Below are positions 1-12,484 of a stretch of 64,000 nt of DNA, piece by piece. The notes below the pieces were generated by a model. The model saw nothing but the letters and a program-made list of their open reading frames with translations, searched no databases and had not been told where the DNA came from. This DNA comes from Siphonodentalium dalli (taxonomy: Eukaryota; Mollusca; Scaphopoda; Gadilida; Siphonodentaliidae): the NCBI GenBank assembly GCA_032622095.1, contig CP136066.1:55764609-55828608 (forward strand). Direction: 5' to 3'. Position 1 is the first letter of the stretch. Each line of letters opens with the position of its first letter. The position numbers and the translations under genes are program-made.

Positions 1-52
1 AAGGGGTCACTAAAATTAGTGGACTCGTCGAAGGTACACTACCAGAATTATA
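1..52. repeat. Dispersed repeat, copy 1
   Basis: The first ~52 bases recur with a few mismatches at 1461-1513; both contain AAATTAGTGGACTCGTCGAA. The window edge truncates this copy, so its true left boundary is unknown. Confidence 0.8.
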
Positions 53-53
53 T

Positions 54-210
54 AAGGATTAACTGTCATGTTGACTGTTTTTATGGAGATGTAACGGTGA
101 GGTAAGTGGACATAACTTGTGTAAAACCCGAAGGGTTTTACATACAAGTTATGTCCACGTACCTCACCGTTACATCTCCATAAAAATAGTCCACATGACA
201 TTTAATCCTT
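54..210. mobile_element. Foldback MITE, ~75-bp arms
   Basis: An almost continuous hairpin: the left arm starts AAGGATTAA and reads to GTAAAACCC, a 3-nt GAA loop follows, and the right arm returns as GGGTTTTAC to TTAATCCTT. Both ends abut TATA, which fits a TA target duplication of a Tc1/mariner-type non-autonomous element. There is no coding capacity. The family assignment is inference; the inverted repeat is directly visible. Confidence 0.8.
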
Positions 211-1460
211 ATATTTATATACATTTAGCGAAAAAGCCACTTTTGTAAATATATTTAAATCGAAAAGTGTATCGTGACAAGATCAGCCCAAAATACCCAA
301 TAGCACCCTTGGCAAAAGTTAATAGGAACAATTTCTCTTCATGTTGAAACCCGATGATGTATTAAGTCAATCCTGCGCGAGTCAAAATGCGCCCAAAGCA
401 TTACGCGTTCGTCTTTCCAAACCTAATGACGTATCGATGGTGTTATTAGCTTGGTGTTATAAGGCGTTGCGCATTCACCGAGAAATAACTGCAACTAGCC
501 ACGTGGGCGCCGACCAATCAGAATGCTGGATTTAGTGATGACAACACTTAGTGTGTAAATATAAGTAATTATATCCCGGATACTCGTTATATATATCTAC
601 GTAACTATAATCTATATATATACTTATTTAATTACTGTATTAATTCACTAAAACACCAATATATAACATCCGGTGGTGGGTTAAAACATTATCGATTTTT
701 TTTCTCGCACCACGCACCGCATTTCCCTACCACATATATCAGATCATTTGTCTAACGAGAACCGAAATTGAAGTTTGATCTCTCGGATTCTTAAAAAGGA
801 TAAGATAATGAGAATTCAAGCTTATAGTTCTTTGATTTTTATTGTGTGCGAAGATATTCTGACGAATAGAGGTTAGCCTTACATGTGGGAGACGCCCTAA
901 CCAAGTTATATTACCCACGTTCCTCTTCAGACGTTTTGACATGATTGAAATTTCATCACTCACGAATGTCTATTTAAGCACATACACAGCCGTAGTTTCC
1001 TCATATTTCTGTGATGGCTGTATTTTGTGAAAAGATTGGTCACACTATTCTTATCACATTCTAACATCAAATATTCCAGTATAACCAGGGACGGGGTGCT
1101 CGCATCAAACGCACTTATATCAGGTATTCCTTCGTGGAATCGGACTACTTTCTTCAATGCTTCATACCCGGGTTGCCATTTACTAAAACACTAATATTTA
1201 ACAGACGGCGGCGGGTTAATCATAAGTCGCGTTGTGAATTAATCTGGATACGAAGTATGTCTCCCCACAAGCACTAGGACCCGCCGTTATGGCTCATTAA
1301 CTGAAATCCCGTGATCCATCGTAGTATGAAACAACGCGATGAAAGCACCGCCTTATGTACCAATAATTTTACACCCATTGATTCACTAATGCGAAAGCAC
1401 ATAATCGATGGAAGAATAAATAATTAGAGTTATCACTTTAGATCGGTTCATTTTCGTTCG
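211..1460. other. No gene recognised; degenerate AT-rich repeats
   Basis: I see no convincing coding sequence. Around 560-725 there is an AT-rich stretch (TATATATCTACGTAACTAT, then CATTATCGATTTTTT) that is partly repeated at 1510-1640. A short fragment around 640-690 (CACTAAAACACYAATAT) recurs at about 1175-1220. These look like remnants of one old repeat family. Confidence 0.5.
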
Positions 1461-1640
1461 AAGGGGATCAATAAAATTAGTGGACTCGTCGAAGGTAAAC
1501 TACCCGAATTATAAGTAATTGCATCACCTATACCCGATATCTATATATCTACGTATCTACATATCTATATAGCTTCTTATTTAATTATATATACGGATTA
1601 ATACATTATCGATTTTTTCTCACACCACTACACCACATCC
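1461..1640. repeat. Dispersed repeat, copy 2 plus AT-rich tail
   Basis: Bases 1461-1513 repeat bases 1-52. The following AT-rich tail repeats the 560-725 region, including the ATTATCGATTTTTT motif. The arrangement suggests an older, longer repeat broken by insertion of the foldback at 54-210. Confidence 0.65.
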
Positions 1641-1826
1641 CGCGCCGTCATTAATAGGGTCCTATGGCTCCTATATACTACTATCAAACCAACCGATATC
1701 CCAAGCTGCTGTGGACCAAGAAGACTCGGTCTACCTTTGCCGATGCATTATCTTATATGTGCGAGTATCCCATGTAACAGTATACGTTGGCATAACAATA
1801 TTTATCTTGACCTTAATTGTAAGCAA

Positions 1827-1893
1827 GTGCATTATCTTATATATGCAAGGCTCCCAATGCGAGACTCGCATAAATATAAGAGAATGCACTGGC
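1827..1893. repeat. Diverged palindrome related to the 8.2-kb element
   Basis: An imperfect inverted repeat (GTGCATTATCTTATATATGC facing GCATAAATATAAGAGAATGC) resembles the much better palindromes at 8188-8258 and 8334-8411. It is probably a decayed relative of the same element. Confidence 0.55.
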
Positions 1894-2154
1894 ACATGAC
1901 CTTTAATGCTGCACCAGCGAGCTCCAGTCATGACATGGTTAATCAATATGAACTTCTGTCACTAGAAAATATTTTTTCGATGTTTTACAAAGAACTGTGA
2001 CATGAAGGTTCTATTTTTTAGAACACTACGACATTTTTTATTGAAAATAATTGTTTTTCTACATGAAATATGTGTCATACCAGATGTTTCTATTATACTT
2101 TCTTTTGTGTCATGAGAACAATAATGCAAACATGACTCCAAAACGTGTCATAGA

Positions 2155-2203
2155 ATTGTGTTGTTGTTTTATTGTTGTTGTGGTTGTTGTTGTTGTTGTT
2201 GGA
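2155..2203. repeat. (TTG)n microsatellite
   Basis: Imperfect GTT/TTG triplet run with a few interruptions. No gene is seen in 1900-2840 around it. Confidence 0.8.
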
Positions 2204-2834
2204 AGTGTTGCTTGATAGACATAGAGCATCTTTAATTCTTATTTTCAAATATTTTTACAGATTCTTCAAAAGAATGCCCGGGGTGAGTATAACACATCCG
2301 ATTTCCTATTGAATACATTTACGAGTGAATAGAATCGAGTGTGGAGACATGGCGATGGAGATTCCCATCCGATTGAGGAACATATTTTATTCATAAAACA
2401 CTTAGTTACAATTAAATACTGCACGATCTATACATACATGTATATATGCATATAATACGCTAATATGGTATGGCATCAGTTAAATGTGTATTGGGCATGA
2501 ATGAAATTAACTAAACAACTAAAGATTCCGGTATAATGTGGCCCTAATGCCGCACTATCTATATATAGCCTTCACAACGAGGCTCACCAAACGCCCCTTA
2601 AAGTTGACACTCTACCTGAACACCCAGATCCCGCCTCTTGAACTAAGAAACCCTGATGTAAGGTGAATCGGATGATTTGTGGGGCATTTATCATTATATT
2701 ATGCAGATTTAATCGTGATATACCTGGATATACGAGAAAAAAATCCTTTGAATATATTGGATTTTCTTTTGCTTATATATCCTGGCAGCCATCATGGATA
2801 GTCTCGCGACATATAACAAAATTGGAATATATTA

Positions 2835-2965
2835 TGCCCCTTATAAAAACACTCTGGTAAAAGCCCGGTAAACATGGTATTCCAGACTCTACTTTGGTAA
2901 AATATGGTAAACTCAGGTAAACAATGATATACTCTGGTAAAAACCATGTAAAGTCCATGTAAAAG
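2835..2965. repeat. Degenerate CTGGTAAA short tandem repeat
   Basis: Several spaced copies of (A/C)TCTGGTAAA, CATGGTAAAC and similar 8-12-base words occur. They resemble the CCATGGTAAAC words of the 35.6-kb element, but the similarity is short and could be coincidental. Confidence 0.45.
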
Positions 2966-3955
2966 GATGGTGATCGGCCTTCGGGACGTGGGACCGTGTC
3001 TGAAATACCCTTGTGCGACATCATTCTTTGGTTCTAGCGGGACTTTCCTAACTTAAGGTACGAAATTAGTCAAATTGTATTCGATCTTTTGTATGCTTGA
3101 TATGGGAAACATGTGTATATATAACTATTGATATCGCTGACATCCGCCAAATGTGGGTACAATGTCTCAGGTAGCAGCGGTCTTATCGAGTCATCAATGG
3201 AGATAAACCCTACATGGAGTTTGGACTAATCGGCCGATAATCCATAGGTATAATTATGGGTTAACATACAGTGCGGCATGGTATAATATTGGGCTAACAT
3301 ATAGTGCGGCATTGAATAAAATAAATCAGTTGAGTTTATAGAAATATGTTATGAAAAAGCAACAAGTCTGCTCTTACTAACACCAGCTAAGATATTTGGA
3401 GATGGAGATGCTAGTTTTAGTACGAGAACGTCTCGTTACCATTTGTATGACATGGTTTACGCGTTAGTGACCAGCTCACATAAAACCACAATTAAATGTA
3501 ACAAAATATCACAATTGCGACAAAAAACGGGTTTATTCTATATAATACATGCTATTTGTTCAGTAAATCATATCAGTTGTCAAAATTAAAGTGGTAATTT
3601 AATGTGAAATAAAGATATTTCCGCAGTGTTTACATATTATAAAAAGTATGCGAACTCAATTGACCTCATGAAGTGACATCGGCATATTCCGCCGAAAATA
3701 TTCTAGCATTCGTAAGGTAATCATAAACAAAACCACGTGGTCGTAAATTGAATTAATTATATCACTTATACCCGGTAATTTGTAAATTAAAAATTGCATA
3801 TATATCGCGAGACATTCCGTAAGAAATGTTTAACTAATAAATAATAGAGGACCACTTACAATACAATAAACACATAATAGTGATGGAATATATTAACAGC
3901 ACACGACGTTCAGTAAGGGATGTATTCGATTGTTATGGGCGTATTCGATTGACGG

Positions 3956-3963
3956 TATATAAG
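3956..3963 (+). promoter_or_regulatory. Possible TATA box, no gene attached
   Basis: TATATAAG lies 25-35 bases upstream of a plausible initiation region (around 3985-4000). No convincing reading frame follows, so the call is weak. The surrounding 2966-4220 contains no recognised gene, only a short near-duplication around 3245-3315 (GGGYTAACATAYAGTGCGGC twice). Confidence 0.15.
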
Positions 3964-4224
3964 CCGAACTTAGCCGAGTACATTACAGAACACTTCGGCT
4001 TTCAGTTAAAACGTAAACAAACGCAAACAAACCAATGCTAGTTCTAATAAACCGGAATATGCTATGTGTAATTTTCCATGAAAGCTTTCCACAGAGAACC
4101 GAAGGTAGTACCTGTAATACGACTTTACCCATATAAATATTGTCTGTTACAAGAGATTGACTTCCGAAATGAACACTAGCTGAAACAGACTGATGTATAT
4201 GATTCGTGACCTTTTGATGACAGT

Positions 4225-4500
4225 TTGATTTAAAAAAAATTTATTTTTATTTTTATTTTTTTTTAGATTGTACTCTAATCTGCTGTTGAAAAAAAAAAAT
4301 ATCTGTTTTTAATTAAAAAAGAATTTTCTATGTTTTTAATTTTCTATTAAGATTTTTAGATTGAAACCTTTAAAAACAATTTAAATTTAAATTAAATTTT
4401 TTAATTTTCAATTTAGCTTTTTGGATTTTTAGATTGAAACTTCTTGCTAAAAAATTTTTTAAGTTTATTTGTTAAACAAATTTAATTAAAACAAAATACG
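4225..4500. repeat. A/T-rich low-complexity tract
   Basis: Dominated by runs of T and A with words such as TTTTTAGATTGAAAC repeated around 4355 and 4425. No coding sequence. Confidence 0.75.
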
Positions 4501-5159
4501 GCCGTTATAACATCTGAGTGGATGTACACTGTATATAATAGCAGATTCTTTACAGCTCATTATAGTCGAATTATGATTTTTATAGAGTTGTTTTCTCACT
4601 TATTTTAGCATAATATCATGTAATTAATACAAGAAAATAATTTTTATGAATTTACGTAAAGTTGTAGTATCATCCGATCGCCGTACTACGGATTAAGAGT
4701 TGTAGTCAACCTCATTTCGTTTGAGCAAGTATTCCTGAAGCCGAAATTCATAGTTATTCGGTAGCACCTGTATTGTATGTCGTATATCCACAAGACGCCG
4801 GCGGAACTTATACATATGTAATCGACCACACTAAGCAATTATTTCTCTCGCAAATGTCATCTTGTACTGATCAAGTCATATATCGACTTATTGGTAAAAG
4901 AAAGATCTACCAGAATATACTAAAATCTTCTCTGTATTATATAGGTACGTTCTGGGTTGTGATCGGAGTCGAACATAGGTAGTCGAATCCACTAAGTTTG
5001 AGAAATTATTTCTCTCACAAATGTATATTTTCCCGATCATGTCATGTTCCCAGATGTAGGCAAAATACAGATATTATGTTTATTCACTCACATTTCGTCT
5101 CATCTTACTAGAGATGTTGCCTTATTCATTTGCAACATTTTCAGAAATGTTTCGAATAA

Positions 5160-5600
5160 GGAATAAGGAATGCGTAACGGAATTCACGCTGCTAGTTTAT
5201 CGCTGATAGTTGCGTCCAGAATCGAGAAGTAAATATTTACAATTGCACTGCCAAAAATAATTTCTTTAATAAGAAAATAATTAGTTGAAACAAGAAATAG
5301 TAAGAAAATAAATCGTATTTTAAGAAAATATACCCGTCATGTCTGCTTCGTCAAGAACATTTAAGGAAATCCCACCAGACAAGAGATATTTTTCTCAAAT
5401 AAGATAGATTTATTATTGAAACAAGACACAATTAAGAAATAATTATTTCATTTGAGAAACAATTTCCTAACTAAGAAAATTGCTTCAAAAATGAAATATA
5501 TATTGCTTGTTTTTTCTTGTTTCAAGATTTTTTTCGAAGTTAAGAAAAATTTAAAGAAATAATAGGAAATATTTCTGAACCAAGAATTAATTGTTATGCA
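5160..5600. repeat. AAGAAA-rich degenerate repeat and a dispersed repeat
   Basis: Bases about 5205-5246 (including ATCGAGAAGTAAATATTTAC) match, in reverse complement, about 50108-50155. From 5250 on there are degenerate AAGAAAATAATT-type words, on average every 15-25 bases. No gene is seen in 4500-6060. Confidence 0.55.
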
Positions 5601-6059
5601 CAAATTAATGCTATTTTGGAATAACTGTTAAAGTCCAATGAGAGCAAAATTGTGGTCAACATTTATGGTAAACATTGGAAAAGGTCCAACCTGTTGATTA
5701 AATATTCTGAAAATCATATTCATACTTAAATATTTAACTAATACTACAGCTAGGATTATATACTTTTGTTGACAAATCACTGTAACAGTTTTGTTTACAT
5801 AACAATAGTTTCAACAGATATCATTTTGTTACTGGAGAACTGTCAGTAAGTTTTTATCTATTTCTCAATGTTCATAGTGCATGGTGACCTTTATACAATT
5901 TTATTAAAATATTTTTTGCACATTATAGTGGGTCCCATTGAGGAGGTCGTCCCTTGAAATCTCCAGTTGACGGTATACCCCCTCCCGAACTAGACAAACC
6001 TCTCTGATGCCCACTTGCGTTGAAACTTTTAAACCGGTACATCAAGCTGGCAGACACAC

Positions 6060-7985
6060 CCTCCTATAAGGTTGGAAGACGCTACAAATTTCAAACCAAA
6101 GGCATTTCCTCAGTGTTCACTCTCTTGAACGATGAAATCAAACCCAAATGAAGCCACCTATTGTATGTTTATAACACGAAAAAGACTCTATCTTAGCAGA
6201 ATGCATGTCTCAATAAAACAATAAAATATCTAATTTATCCATAGTTTAATTTCATTTCGGTTTACATGGATGCATGCAATATGGCTTTTATATAGTTTCC
6301 AGACTATTTTAAGTAACATATCCATCAAATGATGTATTCTACTTTGCATTGTACAATGACCATAAGAAATGTTTAATTTATTGGCAGATATGTTCATCTG
6401 ATAAGAAGTACTAACATTTGAGGTCTGAGACACCATTTCAGGGGGCATGGTATTTTAGAACTAATGATGGAAGGAAGCCCAATGAAGCCACTATTTGCAT
6501 GTTTATAACATGTATAGGGCTATATATCAGCACAGCAGAATGCATGTCTCTGGTGAAATAAACAATAAAATATCCAAAGTTGATTTCATATGGCTATACA
6601 GGGATGCATACAATATTTCTTTTAGGTAGTTTCCACAGACTATTTAAATAAAATATCCATTAAGCAATATAATATACCCTGTCCTGTACATTAAAATGCA
6701 TGCAATGACCATGAGAAATGTCTGATTTATTGGCATTGGATCCACCAATGTCAAATTAAGTGAATTTATTCAGATATGACTCTCTAAATGATGGGAAAAA
6801 GACAAAACGAAGCCACTATTAGCATGTTTATAACATGAATAATGCTATATATTAGCAGATTGCCTGTCTCTGGTGAAATAAACAATAACATATCCATAGT
6901 TGTATTTCATTTGGCTATACAGGGATGCATACAATATGGCTTTTAGGTAGTTTCCTCAGAATATTTTAAGTAAAATATCCAAAATATAATGTAATCTACC
7001 TTGTCCTGTACATTACAATGCATGCACTGATCAGCAGAAATGTTTAGTTTATTGGCAGAGATGTCCATCTGATAAAGAAGGACTAACATTTGAGGTTTAA
7101 AACACCATTTCAGGGGACACTGTGATCCTATAAGTTTCAAACTAAGGGAATTTCTTCAGATTTAACTCTCTAAATGATGGAAGGAAGCCCAAAATGAAGC
7201 CACTATTATCATGTTTATAACATGTATAAGGCTATGTCTTAGCAGAATGCATGTCTCTGATGAAATACATAATCAAATATCCATAGTTGAATTTCATATG
7301 GCTATACATGGATGCATACAATATTGCTTTTAAGTAGTTTCCACAGATTATTTTAAGTAAAATATCCATCAAACAATGTAAACTACCCTGTCCTGTACAT
7401 TAAAATGCATGCAATGGCCATGAGAAATATTTGATTTATTGGCAAAAAGAAGTACTAACATTTGAGGTTTAAAACACCATTTCAGGGCACATTGGATCCT
7501 CCAATTTCAAATTAAGGGAATTTCATCAGATATGACTCTCTAAATGACGGAAGAAAGCCCAAAAAGAAGGCTATATCTTAGCATATTGCATGTCTCTGAT
7601 GAAACAAACAATAAAATATCCATAGTTGTATGTCATTTGGCTATACATGGGTGCATACAATATGGCTTTTAGGTAGTTTCCACAGACTATTTTAAGTAAA
7701 GTATCCATCAAATGATGTAATCTACCTTGCCCTGTGTATTGAAATGCATACAATTGCCGTGAGAAATGTTAAATTTATTTGCACAGATGTCCATCTGACA
7801 AGAAATACTAACATTTGATGTTTCTGACATCAATTCAGCAGGCCAGGCATGCTATAACTTTCAAAATAAGGGAATTTCCTCAGATTTGACTCTCTAAATG
7901 ATGGAAGTTAGCCAAAATGAAGCAAATATTTGCATGTTTATAACGTATAAGGCTATATCTTTGCAGAAGGCAGTATGCGTAGTTT
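6060..7985. repeat. Tandem array, six diverged ~330-385-bp units
   Basis: Each unit carries a recognisable series: GATGGAAGGAAGCCCAA, TGAAGCCACTATT, GCATGTTTATAACATG, AGCAGAATGCATGTCTCTG, AATAAAATATCC, then GGTAGTTTCCACAGAC and AACATTTGAGGTTT. Unit starts lie near 6132, 6466, 6790, 7177, 7547 and 7900. Units differ by deletions (the fifth lacks the GCATGTTTATAAC block) and many substitutions, so the array is old. All open frames across it on the minus strand are short and shared only because the units are related. Confidence 0.85.
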
Positions 7986-8039
7986 AAATCAATGACGTTT
8001 TATACGGAGTACTGGTAAGGTCGATTTGTTTGATTTTAA

Positions 8040-8429
8040 CCCTTTACCCAACAAAACGGCCAAAACCGGCCATATAAAGCTTCAACAGCCTAAAATATCT
8101 TCGGTCTGTCTCAATAGAACCATACAAATATGGATACCATTGGAACCGGCTCCTTGACCACATTGTGATAGTTACAGTTATGCCCTGTGCCAATGCATTC
8201 TCTCATATATGCGAGTCGACCATAGGTCGCCTCGCATATATAAGAGAATGCATTGGCCTAAAAAAAAAAATTTAAACACTTTTTACCATTTTTTCTTACA
8301 TTCTTTAACAATTTTATAATTTTTAATGTGTTAAGCCAATGCATTCTCTTATATATGCGAGGCGACCTATGGTCGACTCGCATATATAAGAGAATGCATT
8401 GGCACAGGGCCATTCTGTTGGGTAAACGG
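8040..8429. mobile_element. TTAA-flanked MITE with nested palindromes
   Basis: Ends are inverted: CCCTTTACCCAACAAAACGG on the left against CCGTTTACCCAACAGAATGG read from the right. TTAA lies immediately outside both ends (8036-8039 and 8430-8433), as in piggyBac-like elements. Inside, a ~70-bp palindrome at 8188-8258 and a second at 8334-8411 each fold on themselves (core CGAGTCGACCATAGGTCG) and are also reverse complements of one another. There is no coding capacity; it is a non-autonomous element. The TTAA/CCC-end assignment to piggyBac is inference. Confidence 0.85.
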
Positions 8430-8705
8430 TTAACCGATGTTTGTATAATGCTATAGTCCTCCAGTTGACATAGCGCCTGAATACTAATTTATCGCTTTCA
8501 CCACCCGAACAAGTCCATAATATGTCATTAATGTGAACGCAACCGCACAATGTGTCCAACGGCTACAGCCTTCTATTCTGTCATCGGATATACAAAAGTA
8601 TACACTCTAAACTGTTCACTATATTCCTTTCGGTGTTCAGGTAATAAAAGCAGGTGACAGACAGACGTAGTGATAACACAAGTGCAGAATGATTCATATT
8701 CATCG

Positions 8706-8788
8706 GTGGGAAATGTTCAGATAATAAGTTCAACAAACTACCTATATATATTTGGTCGTCTGTTGGCTTATTATCTGAATATTTCCCA
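8706..8788. repeat. Inverted repeat upstream of the FReD exon
   Basis: GGGAAATGTTCAGATAATAA (8707-8726) faces TTATTATCTGAATATTTCCC across a ~40-bp loop. It lies in the intron upstream of the fibrinogen-domain exon and may be a small foldback remnant. Confidence 0.6.
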
Positions 8789-8894
8789 ATTTCACCAATA
8801 TATATACATGTATATGAGGAATCTCGATCTGACCCGTGCGGGTATTGTGTCACGAATCATCATGTAAAAATCACAATTTGCTCTATTCCCCCAG

Positions 8895-9526
8895 ACTGCA
8901 AAGACTTGATGGATGCTGGCTTCAATACAGATGGCGTGTACACCATCAACCCGTGTGGGTCGGGTGAGGTGAAGGTCGTTTGTGACATGACGACCGATTG
9001 TGGAGGTTGGACAATATTTCAACAAAGATCCAACGGCCTGGTCGATTTTTACCGAACATGGGTGGAATATGTCGAGGGATTCGGCAGCAAATCGATGAAT
9101 GGCGAGTACTGGCTCGGCTCGGAAGCGATTCACCAACTGACCAATATGGGCCCCACTGAGCTGTATGTTAAACTAACTTCAGCTGATGGAGAGGACAAAT
9201 ATGCGAAGTACTCTAACTTCGCTCTCGGTAATGAAGCCAGCCTCTATGCGATCACAACAACCTGGGGAGAAGGAACAGCAGGCGACTCACTACTGGATCA
9301 TGGGGGTCTAGCATTCAGCACTTATGACAATGACCACACACCATTTTGCTTGTGTTCCGTCTTATATCACGGAGCGTGGTGGTATGGCTGCTGTCACACT
9401 TCCAATTTGAACGGCGCATACCTCAACAGCGCAAGTGTTCCACATGGACAAGGAATGCAGTGGGAGACAGCGTTTGGTTTCTATCACTCTGTGAGAAGCA
9501 CAACCATGATGCTCAGACGCAAGTGA
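8895..9526 (+). CDS. Fibrinogen-related domain (FReD) protein, terminal exon
   Basis: This exon encodes an essentially complete C-terminal fibrinogen-related domain of about 210 residues, the fold used by ficolins, tachylectins, angiopoietins and invertebrate FREPs for extracellular recognition of acetylated or carbohydrate ligands. Visible landmarks: N-terminal CKDLMDAGFNTDGVYTI, then VVCDMTTDCGGWTIFQQR, EYWLGSEAIHQLT, FSTYDNDH (calcium-loop region), GAWWYGCCHTSNLNGAY and a C-terminal TTMMLRRK before a TGA stop. There is no start codon at the beginning: a polypyrimidine tract and CCCCCAG (8888-8894) form a splice acceptor, giving a phase-1 exon, typical for extracellular domain exons. Upstream exons (signal peptide and any other domains) were not found in the window. 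Oddities: cysteines additional to the canonical pattern (FCLCS and GCCH) and a short acidic calcium loop. A repeat begins about 95 bases after the stop. The family call is firm; the specific subfamily is not. Confidence 0.93.
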
Positions 9527-9619
9527 GAGACAAGAACGACACAAGATCTCACAACATAGAGCGCAGTTGCCAATGATTGTTGTCGGTTTGTACTCTATCT
9601 GATAAATAATGGGAGGATT

Positions 9620-10410
9620 TTTTAGCTCACATGAGACGAATCTCCGGTGTAGCTATAGTTATCACCCCCACCGTCGTCCGTCGTGCCGTCGATCCGTCCG
9701 CGTCAACAAATATTTTAATAACTTCTTCTCCATAGCCACAAAACGAATGGGTTCAGTTCAGTGCGGATGTTCACCAGGTGACTGCGATTCAGATTTGTTC
9801 AAATGGAATCACCGGGCCAAAAAGGGCACAACCAGGGACATAACTGTTTCCGTCGATATTAATTTTTAAAATGTCTTCTCAAGAATCATTGGGGCTATTT
9901 AGCTTATATTTGGTATGGATGGTCCATGGGGGACTGGTATTCATATTTGTTCAAATGATGTCACCAGGTGAAATGGGGCAGAAACTGTGACATAACTATA
10001 TCCCTCCATTGTAATTCTTAAAAGGACTTCTTCTTAAGAAACATCCTCTTTAGATTATATTTGACATAGAGGGTGATTGTGTGACCGGCATTCATATTTG
10101 TTCAAATATTTGACAAATAGGGGTGAAGCCATGGGCCATAACTCTATCCCTCCGTAGTAATTCTAAAAACAGCTTCACAAGAACCATATCCATATGGCCT
10201 ATTTAGCTTATATTTGGCATGTATGGTCCTTGTGTGACTAGGCTACATATTTGTTAAAATGACATCGACAGGTCAAGAAGGGGTTGAGTTAGGGGACATA
10301 TCACTGTTCTGTCCAATAAAATAACTAAAACATCTTCTACTTCTTTGGAACCACCTAACTGATTTATCAGACCTCTTGGTGTGAAGGTTACATAGATAGT
10401 TGGAATTCAT
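9620..10410. repeat. Mollusc-type TAGCTCAC repeat with ~155-160-bp internal units
   Basis: Begins TTTTTTAGCTCACATGAGAC followed by a CGTCCGTCGTGCCGTCGATC stretch. It then continues as four to five degenerate units, each with CTTCTTCTC(A/T)AGAA, TTTAGCTTATATTTGGCAT, CATATTTGTTCAAATG and CATAACT(A/C)TATCCCTCC. I recall very similar repeats from bivalve and gastropod genomes; this is recognition from memory, not a search. The 86-codon frame at 9609-9869 falls inside it and is not treated as a gene. Confidence 0.75.
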
Positions 10411-10420
10411 ATTTGATTAA

Positions 10421-11003
10421 AAGGGTACTGTACGCCAAATGTTGTTGTTGGTTTCTATAGTCTCCGAGTCGGAGAATAAGGTAACAATTTTTCCATTATT
10501 TGAAAGTCTGTTGAGTACGAAGTCATGTTACGGATGACAAATTTACCGGACTGCAAAAATACAAATTGTCGTTGTCGAGTAATTTTTGTAAAGTTTTCAA
10601 CCAAATGAATCAAATAAAAGTTATATTATATGCATACTAGTCCCATATAATCATTTAAGTTATTGTATCGTCGCTAGTCAGTGAGTGGCTTGAGTCTTCT
10701 CCCCGTATCATCATAATATTTTAAGCGATCGTGTGTGCGATCGGTTTAACAATCCAGTATCCCTCAATTACTGTTTTTGATTACGGTAATTCGTAATTTA
10801 ATTGACGCCATTTTATGGCTCCAGTCATAAATTCAATTTATATCAAATTATTAACTTTTAAATTCTTAAATTTTAAGATAGCCTATTAACCTGAGCGTTT
10901 ACAGAATACATCTTCGACTCAAATTACCTATGTTTCTATATATTATCGATATTAGATCGTTGTTGTCACCTGAAATTAAATGAAAATGGCGTACAGTACC
11001 CCT
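10421..11003. mobile_element. TTAA-flanked TIR element, ~583 bp
   Basis: Left end AAGGGTACTGTACGCCA and right end (reverse complement) AGGGGTACTGTACGCCA, with TTAA at 10417-10420 and 11004-11007. The interior is AT-rich without a coding frame. TTAA duplication fits piggyBac or Kolobok superfamilies; which one cannot be decided from the ends alone. Confidence 0.85.
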
Positions 11004-11039
11004 TTAAATGACTTGTTATTATATTGTAATTACTTTATG

Positions 11040-11885
11040 AATTATATGGATTAAATACTGTTTACACTAACATATTCTAAGATATAATTATCACAGGGTG
11101 TTATGAGTATATTATAATTCTACTATTCAATCGTGGCATGATGATGGGGTTAGCACAGATATAAGAGCATCAGCGATGGAGATCATAATGAGAGACAGAT
11201 GGAGAAGAAGAGAGTGAGAGAGGAGAGAGAGAAGGATGGATATAATGTATATTAAAGATATGACACATGTGTAGCATTTTGTGTTTGTTTATTTGTATCT
11301 TATCTATCGTTCTATTGTTTGCAATTTCGATGGATCTCTTTGTTGTGTATATAAAATATTCTAAAATATAACAATCACATGGTATTATGAGTATATTATA
11401 ATACTACTATTCAATTGTGACATGTTGATGGGGTTAGCACATATATAAGAGCATCAGCGATGGATATCACAATACGAGACAGAGGGAGAATGAGAGAGTG
11501 AGAGAGAGAGGAGAGAGATAAGGATGGCTATAATTGATATTAAAGATACTACACATGTGTAGCATTTTGTGTTTTATTTTTATCTTATTTATTTTAGTAT
11601 TAAACTGTTTGAAATTTAGATGAATCTCATTGTTGTGTACATAAACATATTCTAAAATGTAACAATCACATGGTATTATGAGTATATTATAATAATACTA
11701 CCATTCAATGTTGATGGTGTTAGCACAGAGATAAGAGCATATAATTGTTTGAAATGTCGATGGATCTCTTTGTTGTGTACATATTCTGCAACTATCAGAT
11801 GGTCTTATGAGTATTTTCGAATACTTCTATTCAATTTGACATGAGTATTGGGTTAAAACAGAAATAAGAGCATCCGAGACGGAGA
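11040..11885. repeat. ~287-bp satellite units with GAGA blocks
   Basis: Units begin near 11098, 11382, 11671 and (shortened) 11800 with (G)TATTATGAGTATATTATAA. They continue through TTAGCACAGATATAAGAGCATC, a GAGAGAGA block, GTAGCATTTTGTGTTT and TTGTTGTGTACATA. Periods are about 285-289 bp; the last unit is truncated and runs into the long GA tract. The same unit reappears alone at 13830-14330. Confidence 0.8.
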
Positions 11886-11886
11886 T

Positions 11887-12129
<243 letters not shown>

Positions 12130-12484
12130 AAGATCCCACACCAGTGTAACATTTTGTTGTTGTATATTTTAGCTTATTTATTGTAGTATTACGATCTCTT
12201 TATTGTGTACATATTCTAACATATAATTATTACGCCATCGATGAGTGTGTTCTGTGAAGGTATTTTTTACTTGTGAATGGGCCAATGGTCGAGATATGAT
12301 TAGAAAGGTACTTGGGTATTTCAGAGTGAGCATAATCGCTTCTGTCTCGACATGCTTTATTGAACCATGGCTTGTTAGCCGCATGCCAAATGTAATTGGA
12401 ACGGGAAGTCGCGCGTTATAGGGAATTGAGTATGGTATAAGGAATTTATTTCGCAAATGAACCCTTCGAGCTGTTATAACCGTA

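Noticed and set aside
9609-9869. 86-codon frame after the FReD stop
   Set aside because: It lies inside the TAGCTCAC repeat with the CGTCCGTC stretch; composition is repeat-driven.
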